Source of the DNA: Polaromonas sp.
GTDB lineage: Bacteria; Pseudomonadota; Gammaproteobacteria; Burkholderiales; Burkholderiaceae_C
Direction of reading: 5' to 3'
Assembly (NCBI GenBank): GCA_014376885.1
Contig: JACMQR010000165.1
Span: 1 to 6,609, forward strand
DNA: 6,609 nucleotides
In this document: piece after piece, positions 1 to 6,409 of the stretch
Position numbering within the stretch: position 1 is the stretch's first letter
Layout of the letters: the number at the start of each line of letters is the position of its first letter
The notes under the pieces: generated by a model
The model's database searches: none
What the model was told of the DNA's origin: nothing
What the model saw: the letters and a program-made list of their open reading frames with translations, nothing else
Translations under genes and position numbers: made by a program

Positions 1-359
1 AAGTCCTTGAGCCCGCCGGCATGGTCGAAATGCAGGTGGCCAATGAAAATCACATCGACATCGGCCGGCGTAAGCCCCAGGCGCGCCAGATGGCGGGGAA
101 TGCGCTGCTCATCACGCATCTCCGGCGCGCCGAACTCGAACACCGCCGGGTCGTAGTAACGGGCACTTGCCAACGGGTCGTTGATCTTGGCATGGTCGCA
201 ACCCACGTCGTAAAGGATGCGTCCGTTGGCCGTTTCAATCAGGTAGGCCAGGATGGGCGCTTCAATCTGCTGGCCGCGGCCGCGGTTGAAGGTCGAGATG
301 GACTTGTCGTAGCGATGCGTTGCGGTCAGCAAGGGCCATAATTTTTTGACTTGGGTCAT
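1..359 (-). CDS. Metallo-beta-lactamase-fold hydrolase, lactonase-like (partial)
   Basis: N-terminal 119 residues of a protein that runs off the window at position 1. The fold's first strands (ILAYLIETANGRILYDVG, 36-53) lead to the zinc motif HLHFDHAGG (108-116), i.e. HxHxDH. This layout, a ~100-residue lead and FDHAGG, resembles the AiiA/AttM-BlcC group of N-acyl homoserine lactone and gamma-butyrolactone lactonases rather than glyoxalase II, though other MBL hydrolases look alike at this end. The later zinc ligands and C-terminus are outside the window, so intactness is unknown. The ATG (359-357) overlaps the stop of the cysteine hydrolase gene as ATGA, so it belongs to the same operon and is probably translationally coupled. 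A third ring- or ester-opening hydrolase would fit a stepwise catabolic route; quorum quenching is an alternative role but is less suggested by the neighbours. Confidence 0.88.
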   Translation of the reverse strand, partial: MTQVKKLWPLLTATHRYDKSISTFNRGRGQQIEAPILAYLIETANGRILYDVGCDHAKINDPLASARYYDPAVFEFGAPEMRDEQRIPRHLARLGLTPADVDVIFIGHLHFDHAGGLKD

Positions 360-1033
360 GGGATTTCTCTGTGACTGGGCGCGCCGCGTAGCGCTTGCAG
401 CAATTGATCGGTGGTGGCCACACGGCCGAAAATCCCGCCCTCGACGCCGATCATGGCCAGCGCCGGCGCCTGCAAGGCGGGATCGCTCGCGGCAGTGGCA
501 TCGGCCACGGTGACGCAGGCATAGCCCCGGTCCACCGCTTCGCGCAGCGTCGAATGCACGCACACCTCGGTGGTGACGCCGCAGACGATCAGCCGGCGGA
601 TGCGGCGATCAGACAGCAGTTGCGCCAGTTCGGTCTGGTAGAACGCGCCATAGCCCGGCTTGTCAATCACGGATTCGCCCGCAGCCGGCTGCAACTCGTC
701 GATGAAGTCATGTCCATATTCGCCGCGCACCAGCAGGCGGCCCATCGGTCCGGCGCCGCCGATGGGCGCGCCGGCCTGCCGGCTGCGCTGCATTTTCTCG
801 GGCGGGCAATCGGACAGGTCGGGCCGGTGGCCTTCGCGCGTGTGCACAACCAGCAGGCCCGCGCCGCGTACGGCATCGAGCAGGCGGCGGATCTGACCGA
901 TGGGCCCGGCCAGGTGCGCCACATCGAGCCCAGCGCGCGCCGCGTAGCCATGCGGACTGCAAAAATCACGCTGCATGTCGATGACCAGCAGCGCCGTGCC
1001 GGCGACGCCATTCGGCCAGGCGGATGGGTTCAC
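356..1033 (-). CDS. Isochorismatase-like cysteine hydrolase (biuret/guanylurea hydrolase-like)
   Basis: 225-residue cytoplasmic amidohydrolase with the Asp-Lys-Cys triad of the family: D19 (LLVIDMQRDF), K125 (IDKPGYGAF) and C158 (GVTTEVCVHSTLREA), with the cis-peptide GVTT before the Cys. The stretch HTREGHRPDLSD (64-75), the Gly-rich GGAGPMGRLLVRGE (92-105) and EGGIFG (198-203) resemble biuret hydrolases more than RutB or true isochorismatases, as I remember them. From memory, guanylurea hydrolase (GuuH), which yields guanidine, is in the same subgroup. The start is chosen as GTG at 1033-1031, 13 nt after the creatininase stop; it gives a normal N-terminus. The Shine-Dalgarno is weak, and a GTG at 1129 (83 nt overlap) is the alternative. 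Stop overlaps the next start as ATGA. Family secure; guanylurea, biuret or another ureide/amidine as substrate is inference. Confidence 0.92.
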   Translation of the reverse strand: MNPSAWPNGVAGTALLVIDMQRDFCSPHGYAARAGLDVAHLAGPIGQIRRLLDAVRGAGLLVVHTREGHRPDLSDCPPEKMQRSRQAGAPIGGAGPMGRLLVRGEYGHDFIDELQPAAGESVIDKPGYGAFYQTELAQLLSDRRIRRLIVCGVTTEVCVHSTLREAVDRGYACVTVADATAASDPALQAPALAMIGVEGGIFGRVATTDQLLQALRGAPSHREIP

Positions 1034-1046
1034 GGCCAGCCCGGTT

Positions 1047-1811
1047 TCAGCGAAAGCCGGTGGCCACGGCCTGGGCAATGCGGTCTGCGACTTCGTGCGC
1101 CAGCAACCGGCCCTTGGCCGCGTCGGCACCGCGCGCCGACGACAGCACGCCCGAGGGCGGCACCCAGTCGCGGCGCGCGGGGTAGATGTCGTAGGACGGG
1201 AAATCGGCCGGTCCGTCGTCGGGAATCAGGTCCAGCCGCACCAGCGCCGGGTGGTAGTGCAGCATCATGGATGTCTCCATCACGGCCGCATGCTCTAGCG
1301 CAAAGCCCGGAAAACCCTCGGGGAACACATGCGCCAGCGTCTCGGGCGTCATGAAATCCCAGTATTCCAGCCGCATGACCTCCAGCGCAGCGCCGGGCCC
1401 GACATCGCGCAAGCCCAGGTCGATGCCTTCCACCAGGAACCACTGGTTTTCATAATGCCCGTTGAGCACCACCAGCCGGTTGACGCCGTGGCGCGCAAAC
1501 TCGCGCACGGCGTCGCGCACCGAGCCTATCAGCGTGGCCGCGTCGACGCTGGTGGTGCCGCAAAAATGCTGGCCGCCCCCGCACTTGGGCTGGGATTTGT
1601 AGCCGTACGACAAGGTAGGCGCCACCAGGCCGCCGACCCGGGCGGCCGCATCGGCGGCCACGGCGGCCGACAGCAGCCCGTCCGTGCCCAGCGGCAGGTG
1701 CGGGCCGTGCTGCTCCAGCGCGCCGACCGGCAGGAAAACCGGCGGCTTGTCCCCGGTCATGCGGGCCTGGTAATCGACCCACGACAATTCATTCATCCAG
1801 ACGGTGCTCAT
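1047..1811 (-). CDS. Creatininase-family amidohydrolase
   Basis: 254-residue cytoplasmic metal-dependent hydrolase. Creatininase opens the cyclic guanidine creatinine to creatine. From memory of the Pseudomonas enzyme, the likeness is close: GALEQHGPHLPLGTDG (30-45), SYGYKSQPKCGGGQHFCGTT (68-87) and VLNGHYENQWFLVEGIDL (115-132). Metal ligands are present as E33, H35, D44, H119 and E121 (equivalents of E34, H36, D45, H120, E122), and E173/H174 match E177/H178. W151 matches W154. The lid pair W174-D175 is replaced by F170-A171, so the substrate may differ from creatinine. Other family members open or cleave amides in mycofactocin and purine/pyrimidine chemistry. The start has a strong Shine-Dalgarno (AAGGAG, 5 nt) and overlaps the transporter stop by 4 nt. 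A cyclic-guanidine hydrolase fits the guanidine riboswitch upstream. Family secure; substrate open. Confidence 0.93.
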   Translation of the reverse strand: MSTVWMNELSWVDYQARMTGDKPPVFLPVGALEQHGPHLPLGTDGLLSAAVAADAAARVGGLVAPTLSYGYKSQPKCGGGQHFCGTTSVDAATLIGSVRDAVREFARHGVNRLVVLNGHYENQWFLVEGIDLGLRDVGPGAALEVMRLEYWDFMTPETLAHVFPEGFPGFALEHAAVMETSMMLHYHPALVRLDLIPDDGPADFPSYDIYPARRDWVPPSGVLSSARGADAAKGRLLAHEVADRIAQAVATGFR

Positions 1812-2731
1812 GTTGACTCCTTGGAAACAGTAACAAGTGGCAGGCTGGGCTCGCCCGCATCGGTGGCTTCGACCAGCGCGGCCAGGGCAATCAAGGCGCC
1901 GCCCAGCCATTCGACCGGCGACAACTGTTCGTTGCCAAGCCAAGTGGCGCTGAGCACCGCCACCAGCAACTCGGCCACCATGACGATGCCGGCGCGGCCG
2001 CTTTCCAGGTGGGTCACGCCGTACTGCCAGGTGGCCGTGGCCAGCAGCAGCCAGATGAAGCCATAGGCCAGTACCGCCAGCAGCACCGGTGCCGACACGG
2101 CCGGCACGGCGGCGCCCTGCCCGACCACGGCGGCCAGCGCCAGCACGCTGCAACCCAGGAAAACGGCTACCGTCTTGGAACGCAACGGAATTGCCTGCGC
2201 CGCGCGCGCAAGCAGGTTGTTGCCCGCAAACGCGAGGCCCGCCGACAGGGCCAGCCAGTCGGCCGTGCTGAGCGGCGACTGCAAGGCGCGCGCTCCGCCG
2301 ATCACGAACCACAAGCCGGTCAGCGCCAGCACGACCGCGATGATGCGCCGGGGGCGCACCTGCTCGCCCAGGAACAGCCAGCCTCCCAGAACCGACCAGA
2401 CCGGTGACAGGTAGAACAAAAACATCACGCGCACCACATCGCCCAGCATCAGCGCGCTGACAAACGACGTGTTGGCCCATCCGCCCACCAGCGCCAAGGC
2501 CAGCAGCAGACCGGTTTGCGAACGCCAGGCAGACCGCTCGCGCCACAGCAGCGGGACGGTGCACAGGCTGACCAGGCCATAGGCCAGCAGCGACAGAACC
2601 GGACCGGACAGGCCCATCGCGACGAACTGCTTGAGCGGCCACCATGACAGCCCCCAGAGCGACGAGGAAAACAGCAGCACAGCCACTGGCCAGGCGGCGG
2701 ATCGGGGTGATGAAAGGGGCGGGGACAGCAT
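1808..2731 (-). CDS. EamA-type drug/metabolite transporter (DMT superfamily)
   Basis: 307-residue inner-membrane protein with about ten hydrophobic helices arranged as two EamA repeats, roughly residues 14-146 and 157-287. The end of the first repeat is marked by FLGEQVRPRR (120-129) and the second by WLGNEQLSPVEWLGG (264-278), where family members place a conserved Glu before the last helix. A short polar tail follows. DMT members usually export amino acids, metabolites or toxic compounds; the small guanidinium exporters (Gdx/SugE) belong to the same superfamily but have four helices, so this is not one of them. The start ATG is 20 nt after the SDR stop, without an obvious Shine-Dalgarno. 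The stop overlaps the creatininase start as ATGA. In this operon it may export an intermediate or a guanidine product; import cannot be excluded. Confidence 0.92.
   Translation of the reverse strand: MLSPPLSSPRSAAWPVAVLLFSSSLWGLSWWPLKQFVAMGLSGPVLSLLAYGLVSLCTVPLLWRERSAWRSQTGLLLALALVGGWANTSFVSALMLGDVVRVMFLFYLSPVWSVLGGWLFLGEQVRPRRIIAVVLALTGLWFVIGGARALQSPLSTADWLALSAGLAFAGNNLLARAAQAIPLRSKTVAVFLGCSVLALAAVVGQGAAVPAVSAPVLLAVLAYGFIWLLLATATWQYGVTHLESGRAGIVMVAELLVAVLSATWLGNEQLSPVEWLGGALIALAALVEATDAGEPSLPLVTVSKEST
1817..1822 (-). promoter_or_regulatory. Ribosome binding site of the creatininase-family gene
   Basis: AAGGAG lies 5 nt upstream of the ATG at 1811-1809, inside the end of the transporter gene. 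It fixes the start there although the same frame stays open without a stop as far as 2783. Confidence 0.85.
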
Positions 2732-2751
2732 CAGGTGTTTGTCGATCTGGT

Positions 2752-3516
2752 TCAGCCCATGACCGAGCCGCCATTGGGGCCAAGCACCTGGCCGCAGTAA
2801 AAGCGCGACAGGTCCGAGGCTAGAAACAGCGCCGTCGCGGCGATCTCGTCAGCTTCGGCAATGCGTCGCTGCGGAATGTCCAGCTCCTTGGCCAGCCACT
2901 GCGGACTCATGGCTTCGAGCGACATCATCGCCGTGTTGACCGGCCCGGGTGCAATCGCATTGACACGGATCGCCGGGGCGAACTCACGCGCCAGCGAGCG
3001 CGTCAGGCCGATCACGCCGGCCTTGGCGGCGCAGTAAGGCGCGTACTGTTCGCGCCCCAGCACAGCCAGGTCAGAGGCGATGTTGATGATGACGCCGCGC
3101 CCCTGCGCCACCATGCCGGGCAAGAAGGCGCGCGCGGTCAGGAAGACCGACTTCAGGTCGACGGCCAGCATGCGGTCCCAGTCGTCCTCGGTGGTGTCGA
3201 GAAACGGTTTTTCCTGGATGATGCCGGCGTTGTTGACCAGCACATCGACGGCGCCGCACCGCTGCGCGGCCTCTGCCGCCAGGCGGGCCACATCGACCGA
3301 CCGGCTGACATCGGCCTCGATCGCCCAGGCCTGGGCGCCCAGGCTGTGGATCTCGCGCACAAGTGCATCGGCTTGGGCAGCGCGCCCCAGGTGGTTGACC
3401 ACCACGGCCGCACCGGCTTGCGCAAAGGCCAGCGCGATGGCGCGGCCAATACCGCTGCTGGCTCCGGTCACCAGCGCGCGGCGGCCGGACAAGGACAGTT
3501 CGAACGCCGCGGCCAT
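2752..3516 (-). CDS. Classical SDR oxidoreductase A (FabG-like)
   Basis: 254-residue classical SDR with TGASSGIG (17-24), NNAG (95-98), Ser148, and Tyr161/Lys165 in YCAAK. The residue after beta-2 is Asn (VVVNHLGR, N41), so the Asp that marks NAD preference is absent; NADP(H) use or mixed preference is more likely than in the neighbouring SDR. The tetrad Asn is replaced by Asp (AVDLKSVF, D120), a known variant in FabG-like members. The start ATG (3516-3514) overlaps the upstream TGA as TGATG, and GAGGTGA lies 7 nt upstream, so it is coupled to SDR B. The two SDRs share a fold and an ending (VMG at both C-termini) but differ widely between motifs, so they are paralogues in function rather than a recent duplication. 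Role: a second alcohol/carbonyl step; substrate unknown. Confidence 0.93.
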   Translation of the reverse strand: MAAAFELSLSGRRALVTGASSGIGRAIALAFAQAGAAVVVNHLGRAAQADALVREIHSLGAQAWAIEADVSRSVDVARLAAEAAQRCGAVDVLVNNAGIIQEKPFLDTTEDDWDRMLAVDLKSVFLTARAFLPGMVAQGRGVIINIASDLAVLGREQYAPYCAAKAGVIGLTRSLAREFAPAIRVNAIAPGPVNTAMMSLEAMSPQWLAKELDIPQRRIAEADEIAATALFLASDLSRFYCGQVLGPNGGSVMG

Positions 3517-4304
3517 CAGCCCATCACCTCGCCGTGGCTCATCACAATGGCCTGGCCGGTCAACGGCGCCGCATCGACGCTGGCCAGGAAAAGATAGATA
3601 CCGGCAATGTCGGCCGGCGCCAGCATGACCGGAACGGCCTGGCGCGACAGCAGTTCACGCTCAATCTCGGCTTCGCTGCGGCCTTGCTGCTGCGCCATGC
3701 GGGCCAGCGAGCGCAGCCCCGCCTCGGTGCGAATCCAGCCGGGGCAGACCGCGTTGACGCGGATGCCGCGCGCCGCCAGTTCAAACGCCAGCGAGCGCGT
3801 CAGGCCGATCACCGCGTGCTTGCTGGCCACGTAGGCCGAAAAGTCGGCCACGCCGGTCTTGCCCCAGATCGACGACTGGTTGATGACGCTGGCGCCGGCC
3901 GGCATCAGCGGCAGCAGAGCGCGCGTCAGACGCACCATGCTGACGACGTTGTTGTCAAGCAAGCTGGCCCAGCACGCCATGGCGTCGGGCGCGCGGCTGT
4001 CGATTGGGGTCGGGTATTCGCAGCCCGCGTTGTTGATGAGCACATCGACGCGAACTCCCTGCGCGTGCAGCCGCTCAGCCAGCAGCGCGACCTGGCCGTC
4101 GTCCCCGAGGTCGCACACGGCCGTGCCGACCCGGTCTGGCAAGGCCAGCGCCTGGGCCAGGCTTTGCAGGCTGCGCGCCTCGCGGTCGAGCAGCAGCAAG
4201 GTGGCGCCCTGGGAGGCGAACGCGTGCGCCAGCGCGCAGCCAATGCCGCCGCCTGCGCCGGTCAGGACCACGGTTTTACCCTCCAGGGCGTAGCGCGGTT
4301 TCAC
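3516..4304 (-). CDS. Classical SDR oxidoreductase B, probably NAD-dependent
   Basis: 262-residue short-chain dehydrogenase/reductase. Visible motifs: the nucleotide-binding glycine motif TGAGGGIG (15-22); an Asp after strand beta-2 (LLLLDRE, D40), which usually selects NAD(H) over NADP(H); NNAG (91-94); catalytic tetrad N119, S145, Y158 and K162 in YVASK; and the PGWIRT segment after the active site. The family interconverts alcohols and carbonyls in the cytoplasm. The start is GTG at 4304-4302, 1 nt after the TAG of the di-iron protein gene, with no clear Shine-Dalgarno, so translation is probably coupled. In context it could oxidise a hydroxyl made by the oxygenase-like protein. Substrate is not predictable; FabG-like or sugar/polyol dehydrogenase labels would be guesses. 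Confidence 0.93.
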   Translation of the reverse strand: MKPRYALEGKTVVLTGAGGGIGCALAHAFASQGATLLLLDREARSLQSLAQALALPDRVGTAVCDLGDDGQVALLAERLHAQGVRVDVLINNAGCEYPTPIDSRAPDAMACWASLLDNNVVSMVRLTRALLPLMPAGASVINQSSIWGKTGVADFSAYVASKHAVIGLTRSLAFELAARGIRVNAVCPGWIRTEAGLRSLARMAQQQGRSEAEIERELLSRQAVPVMLAPADIAGIYLFLASVDAAPLTGQAIVMSHGEVMG

Positions 4305-4305
4305 G

Positions 4306-5319
4306 CTAGACCGCTGTCAGGAAAGACACGCCGACCGCGCCCACAAAGCCGTGCGTGCGGCCGCTGGTGCCGGGAGCCTGGATCTGGCCGTAGTCGCTGG
4401 CCAGCACACGCCGGACGCGGTTGACGTGAAAACTGTGCAGTAGCTCGCGCACCGTGACAACCTGCGCGCAACTGTCGGGATAAAGCTCGCGATGAAAAGC
4501 CGGCAGGCGGTGCCAGGGTGCCGTGGGCCGCTCGTGGTGGGCGTTGTGAAAACCAAAGTTCAGCCAGACCAGGTTGAGCCACTTGCTGTTCAAGCCCACG
4601 ATGTCACTGTAGGTGTTGGCCTGCTCGTAGGCGCGGTCGCGCAGCTTGTCGGCGGGCACCGGCTGGTCGTCCAGAATCGGATAGGCGTCGTAGGTGTGCT
4701 GAAAGCAGTCGGCAAAGCGCAGCACGGTGACAAACACCAGGTAGGCCGCGAAGTACAGCAGCAGCGCCTTGACCGACCACCAGCCCAGCGCCGACAGCAG
4801 GCTCAGGCGAACGGCGGCAATAGCGAGCACGCGCGCCCGCGCCGCATGGCGGCGCTCGTCGCGAAAAGGCAGCACCACCACGAAGGCCCGCATCAAAAAC
4901 TCCTCCGCCGGGAAATACGCCCATTCCAGCGCCAGCACCGTGTTGCGAAACCAGGCCGGGGCGCGCAGCAAAAACCCGCGCACGTCAAACGTGATCACGT
5001 CGGCGCGCTCCACGTGGTGGCGCATGTGCTTGCGCCGCATGTCGGCAAACGTGGCGTAGCAGCTGCCGTTGAGCCAGCTCATCAAGGTGCCCCAGCGCTG
5101 GTTGGCCGCTGGCGTCCTGAAGATCGCCTGATGGGCAAATTCGTGAATGAAGTAGGCCGACCAGACCAGCGTCTGGGCCACCAGCAAAAAGCCCAGCGCG
5201 TTCAGGCTCCAGCGGGCCTGGCCCAGCAGCGCCACGCCGGCGCCGTAGCCCAGCAGCGTCAGACTCAGCGCGGCCACATTGGGCCACGCACCTTCGGGAT
5301 AGCGAAAAACCTGTTTCAT
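4306..5319 (-). CDS. Membrane di-iron fatty-acid desaturase/hydroxylase superfamily protein
   Basis: 337-residue integral membrane protein with the three histidine boxes of the non-haem di-iron desaturase/hydroxylase superfamily: HEFAH (59-63), HMRHH (98-102) and HNAHH (258-262). A further His at 208 (FQHTYD) could add a ligand. Hydrophobic segments at about 15-33, 40-58 and 164-200 place the boxes on the cytoplasmic face. Such enzymes use O2 and electrons from ferredoxin/NAD(P)H to desaturate or hydroxylate an unactivated C-H; relatives act on lipids, alkanes, carotenoids and, in the MocD group, small catabolic substrates. The short soluble parts and the catabolic neighbours argue against lipid desaturation. 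The gene sits 52 nt behind the binding protein and 1 nt ahead of an SDR gene. The start at 5319 has a GAAAGG Shine-Dalgarno. No ferredoxin or reductase gene is in view. The superfamily is clear; substrate and reaction are unknown. Confidence 0.9.
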   Translation of the reverse strand: MKQVFRYPEGAWPNVAALSLTLLGYGAGVALLGQARWSLNALGFLLVAQTLVWSAYFIHEFAHQAIFRTPAANQRWGTLMSWLNGSCYATFADMRRKHMRHHVERADVITFDVRGFLLRAPAWFRNTVLALEWAYFPAEEFLMRAFVVVLPFRDERRHAARARVLAIAAVRLSLLSALGWWSVKALLLYFAAYLVFVTVLRFADCFQHTYDAYPILDDQPVPADKLRDRAYEQANTYSDIVGLNSKWLNLVWLNFGFHNAHHERPTAPWHRLPAFHRELYPDSCAQVVTVRELLHSFHVNRVRRVLASDYGQIQAPGTSGRTHGFVGAVGVSFLTAV

Positions 5320-5326
5320 AAGGCAA

Positions 5327-5332
5327 CCTTTC
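5327..5332 (-). promoter_or_regulatory. Ribosome binding site of the di-iron membrane protein gene
   Basis: GAAAGG sits 7 nt upstream of the ATG at 5319-5317. It favours that start over an in-frame GTG at 5343, which would add eight residues. Confidence 0.7.
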
Positions 5333-5349
5333 GTTGATGGCACGGGCGC

Positions 5350-5365
5350 GCAGGCGAACGCCTGC
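5350..5365 (-). repeat. Intergenic hairpin between binding-protein and di-iron protein genes
   Basis: In the 52-nt gap the transcript reads GCAGGCG-TT-CGCCTGC, a perfect 7-bp inverted repeat (realistically 6 bp with a four-base loop). It starts 6 nt after the stop codon of the binding-protein gene. No U-run follows, so it is not a standard intrinsic terminator. A hairpin here could protect the 3' end of the upstream message or reduce read-through, keeping the binding protein in excess of the enzymes. The structure is seen; the role is inferred. Confidence 0.45.
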
Positions 5366-5371
5366 CGAGGT

Positions 5372-6409
5372 TCAGTTTTTGGTCAGCGCGGTGACGAACT
5401 GCGCGTCAAAGGTGGTGTCGATCGGCGGCACTGCGGTGATCTGGCCCTTGGCCTTGAGCAGCTGGCCAATGATCTCGCCGCTGGCGTAATAAGAGGTGGT
5501 TTCCTTGGCTTTGACGAAAGCCTTGGGCATTTCGGCCAGCGGAATGTTGTACACGCCGGAGAGTTGCTCCTTGACCTCCTTGGCCGAGACGCCCATGAAC
5601 TTGCCGATTATCTTGGCCGACTCGTCCGGCTTGGCCTTCATGTAGGCCAGGCCGTCCAGGTAGGCTTTCATGACACCGGCGATGTCCGCCGGCCTGGCCT
5701 TGATGGCCTTGTCGTCAAACACCAGCACGTCGGCAATCAGGCCAGGTGCATTTTTGGATGAAAACACCACCTTGAACTTCTTGCCCCCGCCCTGGCTGAG
5801 AATTTGCGACAAGCTGGGCTCGTAGGTCACGCCGATGGGCATCTGGCCCGAGGCCATTGCAGCCGGCACAGCCTCGGGCGTCATGTTGACCGCCACGATG
5901 TCCTTGTCGCTCAGGCCGTTGGTCTTAAGCGCGTACGACAGCAGAAAGTCCGACGGCGACAAGGGGTTGAAGCCGACCTTCTTGCCCTTGAAATCGCTCA
6001 CTTTGGTGATGCTGCTGTCGGCCACGATGGCATCGCCGCCGTTAGAGTAATCAATCGGCATCACCACCTTCAGCACCTTGCCGCCTGGCGCCTGGCCGAC
6101 CACCTGGTCAAAGGTCAGCATGCCGCCGTCCAGCGCCCCCCACGCCATGGCCGACGGAATCAGGGCCGGATCGGTGAATACCTGCAAGGACACCTTGAGG
6201 TTGTATTTCTTGTACAAATCGAGCGCATCGGCCACGTAGAAAGGACCGTAGCCGATCCAGACCACGGTGCCGACTTTCATGCTGGTCGGGCCGGCAGCGA
6301 ACGCCGAGGCGGCCGCGAGCGCCACCGCCAGACCCAGCGCGGGCTTGAACAAACGACCGAGCAACGAAGATGCAGCGTGGCGCGAAGGGGAAAAACCGGA
6401 TGATGTCAT
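5372..6409 (-). CDS. ABC transporter periplasmic substrate-binding protein (NMT1/SsuA/TauA-like)
   Basis: Predicted 345-residue periplasmic binding protein that delivers a small solute to an ABC importer. Residues 1-38 form a signal peptide: basic residues around R10-K22, a hydrophobic Ala/Leu/Val stretch at 23-36, and a probable type I cut after AFA at 36-38. The mature protein opens with the family pattern MKVGTVVWIGYGPFYVA (44-60), followed by a helix ending in LYKKYNLKV, as in nitrate/sulfonate/taurine and thiamine-precursor binding proteins. Family length is normal. The start at 6409 is chosen for its AGGAG Shine-Dalgarno; an in-frame ATG at 6460 is less likely. It is the first gene behind the guanidine-type riboswitch. 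Binding proteins of this class often accompany guanidine-I elements, so guanidine or a guanidino compound is the best ligand guess. No permease or ATPase gene is in the window. Family is secure; ligand is inferred. Confidence 0.93.
   Translation of the reverse strand: MTSSGFSPSRHAASSLLGRLFKPALGLAVALAAASAFAAGPTSMKVGTVVWIGYGPFYVADALDLYKKYNLKVSLQVFTDPALIPSAMAWGALDGGMLTFDQVVGQAPGGKVLKVVMPIDYSNGGDAIVADSSITKVSDFKGKKVGFNPLSPSDFLLSYALKTNGLSDKDIVAVNMTPEAVPAAMASGQMPIGVTYEPSLSQILSQGGGKKFKVVFSSKNAPGLIADVLVFDDKAIKARPADIAGVMKAYLDGLAYMKAKPDESAKIIGKFMGVSAKEVKEQLSGVYNIPLAEMPKAFVKAKETTSYYASGEIIGQLLKAKGQITAVPPIDTTFDAQFVTALTKN

Noticed and set aside
1034..1129. N-terminal extension of the cysteine hydrolase from a GTG at 1129.
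   Set aside because: It would overlap the creatininase gene by 83 nt and adds 32 residues unlike the family; the GTG at 1033 gives a normal N-terminus. Because its Shine-Dalgarno is weak, the alternative is not fully excluded.
1047..2783. A single 578-codon minus-strand frame suggesting a fusion ending in the creatininase domain.
   Set aside because: The part above 1811 is antisense-free but out of frame with the EamA gene and reads as low-complexity Arg/Gly/Ala sequence. The creatininase has its own ATG and strong Shine-Dalgarno at 1811.
5320..5343. GTG at 5343 as the start of the di-iron protein.
   Set aside because: The ATG at 5319 has a GAAAGG 7 nt upstream and begins at a natural N-terminus; the upstream GTG has no such support and its frame runs through the Shine-Dalgarno.
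395..6403. Long open frames on the plus strand (395-1354, 1329-2066, 3534-4424, 4492-5337, 5804-6403).
   Set aside because: All lie antisense to well-supported genes, have His/Arg/Gln/Gly-rich compositions typical of reverse frames in GC-rich DNA, and show no recognisable domains.
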